A DNA stretch of 33,377 nucleotides from Planctomycetota bacterium. Lineage in GTDB: Bacteria > Planctomycetota > Planctomycetia > Pirellulales > JADFKK01. The notes below the pieces were generated by a model, which saw only the letters and a program-made list of their open reading frames with translations, did no database searches and was not told the DNA's origin. The position numbers and the translations under genes are program-made. Positions 16,687 to 23,521 of the stretch are shown in pieces. Within the stretch, counting starts at the first letter, position 1. Each line of letters opens with the position of its first letter. The stretch lies in the NCBI GenBank assembly GCA_022564995.1, contig JADFKK010000052.1:1-33377 (forward strand), read 5' to 3'.

Positions 16687-16798
16687 GAAATCCGAAGCAC
16701 GAAATCCTAAATCCTAAACAAATACGAAGGACCGAAATTCAAATGGTTTGTGTCATTTGGTCATTCGGATTTGTTTAGGATTTCGTGCTTAGGATTTC
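16687..16798. repeat. Dispersed palindromic element, family A, copy 2
   Basis: The left arm (16687-16722) contains AAATCCGAAGCACGAAATCC and CTAAACAAAT. The right arm (about 16763-16798) contains GGATTTGTTTAGGATTTCGT and CTTAGGATTT as the reverse complement. It fills nearly the whole gap between two convergent genes, starting 7 bases after one stop and ending 6 bases before the other. Confidence 0.85.
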
Positions 16799-16804
16799 CG
16801 CCCC

Positions 16805-17227
16805 CTATCGATTCGCCACCATTGCCAATCTCTGTAGCCCATGCTGGCTCGTTGTCCGCGCGTGCAGCGTCGGAGCCAATTCACGGCTGCCCATGGTATC
16901 GTGCATCTTTTTGCACTCGGGGCAGTTGGCCAGATGTTCTTCGAGTTGCCCGGCAAGTTCGGGCGGGACCTGCCCCCTGGCGTAGGATGGCAGATACTCC
17001 TGGACCTCGCCACACGTCAGTCCGCCGGGGTGAAACCACAGGCCGCCGGGCCGCGACTGGCCGAAGTAGAAAACGGCAACCGCCAGCAGCAATACCGCGG
17101 TGGTCGGCACGGCCATGCGTCGGATCGCGTCGGCCCGTCGCAGTGTGCGCAGCCGCTGCACCATGCCGCCGATCTGTCCGCTGGCACACGGCTGCCAGTC
17201 ATTCGAGTTGGTAGGTTGATCGCTCAT
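16805..17227 (-). CDS. Membrane protein with C-terminal zf-HC2-like zinc motif
   Basis: A 140-residue protein with one transmembrane segment (VPTTAVLLLAVAVFYFG, about residues 40-56) followed by a zinc-finger motif of the anti-sigma zf-HC2 type: LTCGEVQEYLPSYARG then EEHLANCPECKKMH, giving Cys and H-x3-C-x2-C. In classical anti-sigma factors the finger comes first and is cytoplasmic. Here the Arg-rich segment RLRTLRRADAIRR precedes the membrane helix, which predicts the finger outside the cytoplasm. No sigma-factor gene adjoins it. AAGGA lies 9 bases upstream of the start. The role as anti-sigma factor is therefore uncertain. Confidence 0.7.
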   Translation of the reverse strand: MSDQPTNSNDWQPCASGQIGGMVQRLRTLRRADAIRRMAVPTTAVLLLAVAVFYFGQSRPGGLWFHPGGLTCGEVQEYLPSYARGQVPPELAGQLEEHLANCPECKKMHDTMGSRELAPTLHARTTSQHGLQRLAMVANR

Positions 17228-17364
17228 CGTCTGGTCCTTTTCGCCCCGCGTTGAGATCTTCTGCTATCCGCGGTCTCCTCCCCGGTAGTTATCTTCGTAT
17301 TTTGGACGAGGTTTTTCTGTGAAGGGTCGTACAAAAGTGAACATTTTTCCACGGATGGCTGAAT

Positions 17365-17437
17365 TGTAGGAGGCGACTCCTGTCGCCGAAAAATAGCCGT
17401 TTCGTGCTGGAATCGGCGACGGGAGTCGCCTCCTACA
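17365..17437. repeat. Inverted repeat, family B variant
   Basis: The arms TGTAGGAGGCGACTCCTGTC... (17365-17389) and its reverse complement (17413-17437) differ at one position and enclose a 23-base loop. It resembles the GCCGTCGGAGACGCCTCC repeats at 21540 and 27181. It lies between the zinc-motif gene and the Crp/Fnr gene. Confidence 0.8.
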
Positions 17438-17444
17438 AACATTT

Positions 17445-18173
17445 CTAGCGGGCTGTTAAACCGGGCCTTGGATCGAGCCGGGGCGGCGCTTCGTTGACGC
17501 TGGCCGCCAGCCTTTCGAGATTAACCACCACGATTTTCCGCCGGCTGGTGACGACATAACCCTCTCTTTGCAGACGTCCCAGTACGACCGTGACCGTTTC
17601 CCGGGTGCTACCGATAATATCGGCCAAATCCTGATGCGACAGCTTGATCCGGATCAACACGCCCTCGGGCGTGCGCGTGCCGTATTGCTCGACCAATTCC
17701 AGCAGCAGATGCACGATCCGCTGGCGATTGGACCGAAACAGCAGGTTCTTGAGTCGCCGCTCGATGCGCCGGCGGCGCAGGCCGATCAGCTTGGTAATGC
17801 CGATCGAGAGCAGCGGCAGCTCCTCCATCAACTCCAACAACGCATCGCTGGGGATCATGATGACGGTCGACTTTTCGACCGCCTCAGCGTAGTTTTCCCG
17901 CTCACCGGCGTCCACGATTGCCAATTCGCCGAACAACTCGCCCGGCTCGATGAAGCCGAAAATCGCCTGCTTGCCGTCTTCCGTCAGGCTGCAAATTTTC
18001 GCCCGACCGGCGGCCATCAAGAGCACGTCTTTGGCATGATCGCCCGGCAGATAGATCGGGCTTTTTCGCTGATACGTGCGCGAGCGCGAGCGCGATTCGA
18101 GCCGCGAGATCTGCTCCGGCGTGAGCTGCTCGAACAGATTGCAGCGTCGCAAATGCCAAATCTTCTCGGTCAT
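17445..18173 (-). CDS. Crp/Fnr-family transcriptional regulator
   Basis: A 242-residue regulator with an N-terminal cyclic-nucleotide-binding-like beta barrel (IYLPGDHAKDVLLMAAGRA, then FIEPGELFGELAIVDAGERE), a long dimerisation helix (LLSIGITKLIGLRRRRIERR) and a C-terminal HTH of the Crp type (LSHQDLADIIGSTRETVTVV followed by LGRLQREG). There is no Fnr-type Cys cluster, so iron-sulfur oxygen sensing is unlikely. The start at 18173 begins the conserved protein; the open frame continues to 18308 but that stretch has no homology feel. Effector and targets unknown. Confidence 0.9.
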   Translation of the reverse strand: MTEKIWHLRRCNLFEQLTPEQISRLESRSRSRTYQRKSPIYLPGDHAKDVLLMAAGRAKICSLTEDGKQAIFGFIEPGELFGELAIVDAGERENYAEAVEKSTVIMIPSDALLELMEELPLLSIGITKLIGLRRRRIERRLKNLLFRSNRQRIVHLLLELVEQYGTRTPEGVLIRIKLSHQDLADIIGSTRETVTVVLGRLQREGYVVTSRRKIVVVNLERLAASVNEAPPRLDPRPGLTAR

Positions 18174-18339
18174 GTTCGCAGCCGGGTGGAGCAAGCGTTT
18201 CGGTCGAAACGCTCTGCCGCCTTGGCGTTTTGGGGAGGTTACACGTATTGTGGACCGGCAGTATATCAGAAGTTGACCTACCCACGCTACGAACCCGCCG
18301 CCGAGCACCCAATGCCGCCTACTTTGGCCGCCGTCAGGG

Positions 18340-18420
18340 TGAGCCGCAAGGCGCTAGCCGCGGGTTTTGTGTGGGAAGAGGTAACGTAGATTCACCGGCG
18401 GCTAGTGCCTTGCCGCTCAA
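18340..18420. repeat. Imperfect inverted repeat at the end of the PEP-CTERM gene
   Basis: TGAGCCGCAAGGCGCTAGCC (from 18340) and the sequence CCGGCGGCTAGTGCC (from 18395, continuing TTGCCGCTCA) are near reverse complements with a few mismatches. The stop codon and the last ten or so residues (ERQGTSRR) of the PEP-CTERM gene lie in the right arm. Confidence 0.65.
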
Positions 18421-19501
18421 AGTAAGTACCATTGGCCGAGCGACTCCGGCGACGCGCGCCTCGCAGCCCAACTCCCGCCGCGGCGGCCAGGGCGAGCCAG
18501 AACGTCGATGGTTCCGGCACGGCGGGAGCCGCGACGGCAATCTGGCCCATGTCCGCCGCGCCGGCGGCGGCCGGGCCGGTCCAATGGGCCAGCAGCACGG
18601 TCAGATCCTCGAAATTGACCGGCGAACTCTCGGCGTTTACCAGATTGCCCTCGGCAGCCGAGACCATCGTGTTCCAGGCGGCCAGCAGCACGGTCAGATC
18701 CTCGAAGTCGACGGCTCCGTTGCCGGTCAAATCGCCCAACAACGAAACGTCGGGCACCAATACACTCAGGCTCGTGGCATAGGCGGGTAGCTCAAACCCG
18801 TGGTCGTCGACGGTTAATCCTGGCGGAAAGCTGGGATCGGCTGAAGCGAACAGATCCTGCTGAACATCGTCGTTGTCGTCGTCGATTTCAAACCAGTTCG
18901 AGGCGATCAAAAACACCGTGTCGTTGCGCACGGCGAAGCGGTCATTCTCGGCCACCAGCGCCATGGCGTAGTCGCGACCCTCCTCGAATTGAATCTCCAG
19001 CGGCGCCAGATCGACCGTAATCAGAAACGAGGAATCGTCTGCGTCGAAGACAGCAATTCCCGGTGAGGAGATCGGGAAACTAAAATGGCCGGCTCCCGTG
19101 CGGCCGCGCGGGTTCGACTCAAACGAACCGGGCGAGTTCGTGATGCCGGAATACGGGTCGACCCAAAAGTGAATACGAAAGTCGTAATTGTCGAATTGCC
19201 CCGCCGACGTGTAGAGATTTCCGCTGGACGTTTCGCCGAATACCACGAACCGTGCTTGATCGGCCGTAGCGTCGCTGGGAAAATCGCGTATGAAAGTTGC
19301 GGGGGTTGCCCAGAAATCGCCCCCGTCGTCAATCATCGCGTCGCCCGGATTGCCGAAGGTCGCCTCGATCGCCGGCACTTCCGGATCGGGATCGATACGG
19401 TTGACGACCTGGACGATCTCGGCGCGTAGCGGCGAAGCGGCAAGCGACGCGCAGGCGGCCATCAAAGCAAGCGACAAGACGTGGGTGAATTGGCTTCTCA
19501 T
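18392..19501 (-). CDS. Exported protein with dockerin-like repeats and PEP-CTERM anchor
   Basis: A 369-residue secreted protein. A signal peptide (LALMAACASLAASPLRA) is followed by about 240 residues predicted mainly beta, of no family I recognise. Two dockerin-like calcium-binding units follow: DLTGNGAVDFEDLTVLLAAW and, about 30 residues on, VNFEDLTVLLAHW. The C-terminus is a PEP-CTERM sorting signal: VPEPSTFWLALAAAAGVG, then an Arg-rich end, normally processed by an exosortase. The last residues after RRRSRSANG are encoded by a palindromic repeat. It shares this modular end with the FG-GAP protein at 31405-32916. Confidence 0.85.
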   Translation of the reverse strand: MRSQFTHVLSLALMAACASLAASPLRAEIVQVVNRIDPDPEVPAIEATFGNPGDAMIDDGGDFWATPATFIRDFPSDATADQARFVVFGETSSGNLYTSAGQFDNYDFRIHFWVDPYSGITNSPGSFESNPRGRTGAGHFSFPISSPGIAVFDADDSSFLITVDLAPLEIQFEEGRDYAMALVAENDRFAVRNDTVFLIASNWFEIDDDNDDVQQDLFASADPSFPPGLTVDDHGFELPAYATSLSVLVPDVSLLGDLTGNGAVDFEDLTVLLAAWNTMVSAAEGNLVNAESSPVNFEDLTVLLAHWTGPAAAGAADMGQIAVAAPAVPEPSTFWLALAAAAGVGLRGARRRSRSANGTYFERQGTSRR

Positions 19502-19987
19502 CGAAGACCTTGCTGAGCTGCCGATCGGAAGTACGAGTTATTGGATCTCTTCTCCAGTAAACACAGAATCTGCGCCGGCGGCAAGCAAAATGGAAACGGC
19601 GAATTGAACCTTGGCCGCCGCCTACGGTGCCGAACGAAGGCCCGCCGGGTGCCCGAAACGGCTGGTTTTCGCGGGAAATAGCCCCTCGCCGTCGGAAAAT
19701 ACGGAGTTCATACCGCATATTTCTTGTCAGGAACGAAACCCCCTGGTATGTTGATGGGGTGGAATCGGCCGCCGGAGTTCGCGCAATTTGAGTTGTTGTG
19801 GGACCGTGCTCTGCCTCGGGCGAGGTCCGGTTTTTTGACGAAAAAACAAGAACTTCGGATGACGAAGTGGGTTTATAATCATCGGAAGCTGATCGAATCG
19901 CGCTCGCGACTCGATCGGCGAGAAACAGCGTGGGGAGGAACCTGGCGTTTTTAAGGAACGGGAATTCTCTTTTCTTCGAGGACTATT
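19502..19987. other. Gap before the beta-helix gene
   Basis: No convincing gene. An open frame at 19724-19954 (76 codons) has no ribosome binding site and no familiar features. A perfect TATAAT is at 19874-19879 but lacks a good -35 box at the right distance; TTGACG at 19835-19840 is too far. GAGG at 19978-19981 serves the downstream ATG. Confidence 0.35.
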
Positions 19988-21193
19988 ATGATCAGATGCG
20001 GACCGCAGTTAGAACAACTTGAGAAACGGCTTTTGCTGACCGTGGGAGTGGCATTGAACGACGCCGGAGATCTGGTGGTCGACGGTGATGCGTCGGGTGA
20101 CGTGGCGATTGTCGCGGATGGCGGCGTGTATACCGTGAGCGATGACGACGGCGATCAAGTCGTCGACGGCGAGGTCACGGGCAGCATCCGCATCGCGCTC
20201 GAGGGCGAAGATGACGGAGCGAACGACAACGTGACCATCGATTTGGGTGGCGGGTCGGTTCAGAACGTCAGCGCCAATCTCGGCGAGGGCGACAACAGCC
20301 TCAGCATCAGTAATGGTTCCGTCAGCGGACGGTTGTCATATCGCGGTGGCGACGGGAGTGACGACGTCACCATCGACGTCGCCATCGGTCGCGGCATCTT
20401 CGCCCGGCTTGGCGGCGGAGACAACAGTCTTACAATTAGGGACAGTGTTGGCGATCCGGCAGAAGGTGAAGATGCCGTCCCGGAAGTTGGTGGCGGAATC
20501 ATCGTCAGCGGCGGTGACGGCAACGACACCGTGACGGTCGACGAAGATGCCGCCGTGGCGCGTCTTATCTTCGCCCGGCTTGGTGGCGGAGACAACACCG
20601 TCAACATCAACGGCGATCTTGGCAGCAGCCTCGTCGTTCATGGTCGCGGCGGTGCCGATACGCTAAATGTGTCCGGCAACGTGGGCCGCAGCGTTACCGC
20701 GTCGTTGGGCGACGGTGACAATAGCGTCGAGGTCGGTGGCGATATCGGCAAGAACCTCACGGTTCGGGCCGGCGACGGCAACGACACGGTCACGATTGCC
20801 GAAGGCGCCGCGGTCGGCCGCAACGTCAACCTACGCCTTGGCGGCGGTGAGAACACCGTTACTCACGAAGGTGCTACGGCTGGAAATCTTCTCATTCGCA
20901 CCGACAACGCCGAGGACGAAGACCGCATCACCATCGCTGATGATTCCGTCGAAGGCGAAATCATCACCAAACTCGGCCAAGAGCGATTCAGCTTCGCCAG
21001 CTTCTTCGAGCGACTGCTCTCGCGATTCCGCGGACGTGGACGTGGACGCGGGCACGGCGGCGATGAGGGAGACGGTGGTGAAGGAGACGGCGGTGAAGGT
21101 GATGGCGGAGACGGAGGCCATCGCGGCGGCGGAGGGCTCCGCAGCTTGTTCGAGGGCATCATCGAGCGATTTCGCAATCGGTTTCGCCCGTAA
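19988..21193 (+). CDS. LEPR-xLL-like N-terminus, Gly/Asp-rich beta-helix repeat protein
   Basis: A 401-residue acidic repeat protein. The N-terminus has LEQLEKRLLLT, the LEPR-xLL-like motif found at the start of many surface or secreted planctomycete proteins, with no classical signal peptide. Residues about 60-315 alternate two kinds of rung: SANLGEGDNSLSI-type and SGGDGNDTVTV-type, the second like calcium-binding RTX repeats. This predicts a parallel beta-helix. The end carries two similar basic amphipathic segments, FFERLLSRFRGRGRGRG and LFEGIIERFRNRFRP, separated by a GGEGDGG-rich linker. Start supported by GAGG 7 bases upstream. A surface or matrix role is inference; no enzyme motif is visible. 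Confidence 0.8.
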   Translation: MIRCGPQLEQLEKRLLLTVGVALNDAGDLVVDGDASGDVAIVADGGVYTVSDDDGDQVVDGEVTGSIRIALEGEDDGANDNVTIDLGGGSVQNVSANLGEGDNSLSISNGSVSGRLSYRGGDGSDDVTIDVAIGRGIFARLGGGDNSLTIRDSVGDPAEGEDAVPEVGGGIIVSGGDGNDTVTVDEDAAVARLIFARLGGGDNTVNINGDLGSSLVVHGRGGADTLNVSGNVGRSVTASLGDGDNSVEVGGDIGKNLTVRAGDGNDTVTIAEGAAVGRNVNLRLGGGENTVTHEGATAGNLLIRTDNAEDEDRITIADDSVEGEIITKLGQERFSFASFFERLLSRFRGRGRGRGHGGDEGDGGEGDGGEGDGGDGGHRGGGGLRSLFEGIIERFRNRFRP

Positions 21194-21232
21194 CGCCTGA
21201 CGTTGGTCGTCAAAACCACCACGAAGTAATTC

Positions 21233-21278
21233 ACGGGACGCTTCTCGGGCCATGTTCGGTGGCCGGGCAGCGTCCCGT
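21233..21278 (+). terminator. Stem-loop after the beta-helix gene, possible terminator
   Basis: ACGGGACGCT (21233-21242) pairs perfectly with AGCGTCCCGT (21269-21278); GGCCA and TGGCC inside extend the structure. It lies 40 bases past the stop. There is no T-run, so it may be a Rho-type or bidirectional pause rather than a classical terminator. Confidence 0.45.
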
Positions 21279-21289
21279 CTTGCATGCGC

Positions 21290-21520
21290 TCAGCGGCGGC
21301 AGTCGGGGCAGACCATTTGGTAGCGGGTCAATCCGCCAGTGGTCCGCTGCCGCAGGGCCATCACCGCGTAAAACAGCTCGACGAGAATCTCCCACTCCGG
21401 TTGCGAACCGCGCCGCAGCTTGCCGCCCGCCAGCAGCCGCGAAGAAATTTCGCCGCCGCCGCACTGCGTACTACAGCAACAGTTCGGGCAGCGCAGATTG
21501 ACAAACAGCGATTGCATCAT
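21290..21520 (-). CDS. Small zinc-ribbon protein
   Basis: About 76 residues from ATG 21520 (a second ATG follows at once). Two Cys pairs, LRCPNC near the N-terminus and MVCPDC at the C-terminus, look like a split zinc ribbon around a helical middle, EWEILVELFYAVMALRQRTT. The open frame continues seven codons further to 21541, but those codons come from a palindromic repeat, so I prefer 21520. It lies downstream of the cyclophilin gene on the same strand. Function unknown; similar short ribbons are common in nucleic-acid-binding proteins. Confidence 0.6.
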   Translation of the reverse strand: MMQSLFVNLRCPNCCCSTQCGGGEISSRLLAGGKLRRGSQPEWEILVELFYAVMALRQRTTGGLTRYQMVCPDCRR

Positions 21521-21539
21521 TCGCTCGGACGCCTCCGAC

Positions 21540-21563
21540 ATCGCCGTCGGAGACGCCTCCTAC
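21540..21563. repeat. Family B 24-base repeat on the cyclophilin stop codon
   Basis: ATCGCCGTCGGAGACGCCTC plus CTAC at 21540-21563 is identical to two tandem copies at 27181-27228. The preceding bases 21525-21539 (TCGGACGCCTCCGAC) form an approximate inverted partner. The TAG stop of the cyclophilin gene is bases 21562-21560 of this repeat. Confidence 0.85.
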
Positions 21564-22759
21564 AGCTTGGAGGGCTCGTATTCGTGATCTCGCTTGCGTT
21601 TGACTTGGGCCACGACAATTTTGTCGCCTCGCCGCAGTCTAGACATGTTTTCCATGCCCTCAATGACCCGGCCGAAGACGGTGTAGTCTCCGTTTAAGTG
21701 GGGCAGCGGAGCGAAGCACAGGAAGAACTGTGAGCCGCCCGTGTTGCGTTCTTTTGCGCGGGCCATGCTGATGCTGCCGCGAAAGTGATTGCGGTGATTC
21801 TTCTGTCCGCATTCACACTTGATCTGATAGCCCGGCCCCCCGGTGCCGTCTCCCTTGGGATCTCCTCCCTGGGCAAAGGGCTCGTCGGGAGTGCGCAAAA
21901 CGCGATGAAACGCGAGACCGTCGTAGAATTGTTTTTCGATCAGGTTGACAAAGTTGGCCACGGTGTTGGGCGCCTCGTTTTCGAATAGCTCCAAGACAAT
22001 GTCACCTTGGGTTGTCCTCAGTACAACGCGGGGCAGATCGTTCGCCTTCGCTTCGGCGGCGCGCAGCTCGATCTCTTGCTTCCAGGCAGCCTCGAATTCC
22101 TTCCGCGCCGTTTCGTTGAGGACACGTCGATACGCCTCCACCGCCGGGGCCGACCGATCGAGCAGCCCCGCAGCGCGGGCTTTCTCCAGATAGACCGCGG
22201 CCGATTTCCAATCCGCCAAAACGTATTTGACGTAGCCAATCATCCAGAAAATTTCCCTGGCGTCGATCGACCCAAACTTTAGTTGGTCAATGCGTGTGTT
22301 GACAAGCATCGTCAGCAGTCGGTCGGCGGCCTCGAATTGCTGGCCAAAAACATCGTCTCCGGCGAGCACGAGCAGAAATTCCGCCAAGTCGACATCCTTG
22401 TTGGGCGCCTGGCGATACGCGCGGGCCGCGGCCCGACGCAAGAGCGGAGCCATCTCCAGGCCAGCGCGGCGCAGCGCGCTATATTCCTTGACGATCTCCG
22501 CTTGCCGCGCCTCGTCGGCCTCGACGTATCTTTCCCGCAGCACCGCCATTTCGGCCAGCAGCTTTCTCCACGAGGCCATCAATTCGCCGTAGGTCTTGTC
22601 CGGCGATGCGTCTCCGGACGGCTTGTCTGGTGGGGTGTTCGGCGGTGTCTTCGGTGGTGTGCCGGCGTCCTGAACGCCCAGCGCCCACTGCGACCAAAGC
22701 AACACGGCCACCAGCGCGACGAAGCAACTTCCGGTCGTCCGGCGGATGGGAGTCGACAT
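21560..22759 (-). CDS. Exported cyclophilin-type peptidyl-prolyl isomerase
   Basis: A 399-residue protein with a signal peptide (GSCFVALVAVLLWSQWALG), a Pro/Thr-rich linker, a helical region of about 180 residues resembling tetratricopeptide-like helices (ADWKSAAVYLEKARAAGLLD), and a C-terminal cyclophilin domain at about 244-399. Isomerase motifs include ANFVNLIEKQFYDGLAFHRV, FAQGGDPKGDGTGGPGY, GSISMARA and GSQFFLCF. It would assist protein folding outside the cytoplasm. A Cys pair (KCECGQKNH) interrupts the domain. Start 22759 is chosen for the signal peptide; the frame is open to 22924. The stop codon lies in a repeat. Confidence 0.9.
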   Translation of the reverse strand: MSTPIRRTTGSCFVALVAVLLWSQWALGVQDAGTPPKTPPNTPPDKPSGDASPDKTYGELMASWRKLLAEMAVLRERYVEADEARQAEIVKEYSALRRAGLEMAPLLRRAAARAYRQAPNKDVDLAEFLLVLAGDDVFGQQFEAADRLLTMLVNTRIDQLKFGSIDAREIFWMIGYVKYVLADWKSAAVYLEKARAAGLLDRSAPAVEAYRRVLNETARKEFEAAWKQEIELRAAEAKANDLPRVVLRTTQGDIVLELFENEAPNTVANFVNLIEKQFYDGLAFHRVLRTPDEPFAQGGDPKGDGTGGPGYQIKCECGQKNHRNHFRGSISMARAKERNTGGSQFFLCFAPLPHLNGDYTVFGRVIEGMENMSRLRRGDKIVVAQVKRKRDHEYEPSKL

Positions 22760-22809
22760 GGCGGCGTTCCTAACGATAACGCGACGGGGTTGCAATTTGA
22801 CAAGTTGCA

Positions 22810-23502
22810 ATGTATCAAACTCAGTGCGATTTGTCGCCGTTGCATAACCCTTGCCGTGAGTTACCCTTGGCACGAAAACGAAAACCCTCGAAACGACACT
22901 CCTCGCCGTCGAGTATCGACCCACGTGGCACGACGCTGCGGATTATTGGCGGGCGGCTGCGCGGAAGTAAGCTGCTGTATGCGGGCGATCTGCGCACGCG
23001 GCCGATGAAAGACCGCGTTCGCGAGGCGGCGTTCAACTTGTTGGGGCCGGCGATCAAGGACAAACACGCCATCGATCTGTTTGCCGGCACCGGGGCGCTG
23101 GGGCTGGAGGCGATCAGCCGCGGGGCGCGGGGGGCCACCTTCATCGAGCAACATTACCCAACCGCCCGCGTTGTCGAGCAGAACATCGCCGCGCTGAAAC
23201 TCACCGATCGTTGCGAGGTCGTCACCGCCAACACGTTCATTTGGGCACGCCGAGATCCGTCCTTGCCGGCGGATCCCTGGGTCGTGTTTTTCTCGCCGCC
23301 GTTCGATTTCTACGTCGAGCGGATGGACGAGATGCTGGAGTTGATCGACACCATGTTACGTCGGGCGCCCCAAGGCAGCCTGCTCCTCGTCGAGGCCGAC
23401 CAGCGGCTCGATTTTGAACAGTTGCCCGAGGCGGATCGCTGGGATGTTCGTGCTTATCCGCCGGCCGTGCTGGGATTGTTGAAAGTTGGAGATGGCGCGT
23501 GA
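22810..23502 (+). CDS. rsmD: 16S rRNA (guanine966-N2)-methyltransferase RsmD
   Basis: RsmD methylates G966 of 16S rRNA in the 30S subunit. Signature segments are LRIIGGRLRGSKL, RTRPMKDRVREAAFNLL, the AdoMet motif DLFAGTGALGLEAISRGA and the catalytic region VVFFSPPFDFY. The usual catalytic tetrapeptide is DPPY or DPPF; here it is SPPF, an apparent D-to-S replacement. The start is unclear: ATG 22810 gives 230 residues, but conservation begins near residue 40, and a TTG at 22867 gives a more normal length. The gene is divergent from the cyclophilin gene and convergent with the next one. Confidence 0.9.
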   Translation: MYQTQCDLSPLHNPCRELPLARKRKPSKRHSSPSSIDPRGTTLRIIGGRLRGSKLLYAGDLRTRPMKDRVREAAFNLLGPAIKDKHAIDLFAGTGALGLEAISRGARGATFIEQHYPTARVVEQNIAALKLTDRCEVVTANTFIWARRDPSLPADPWVVFFSPPFDFYVERMDEMLELIDTMLRRAPQGSLLLVEADQRLDFEQLPEADRWDVRAYPPAVLGLLKVGDGA

Positions 23503-23521
23503 CTCGCGGGTGTCACGTCGG

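Noticed and set aside
19724..19954. 76-codon plus-strand open frame before the beta-helix gene
   Set aside because: No ribosome binding site, no recognisable composition, and it overlaps the likely promoter region.
20260..20856. Minus-strand open frames opposite the beta-helix gene
   Set aside because: They mirror the Gly/Asp repeat codons and have no start signals of their own.
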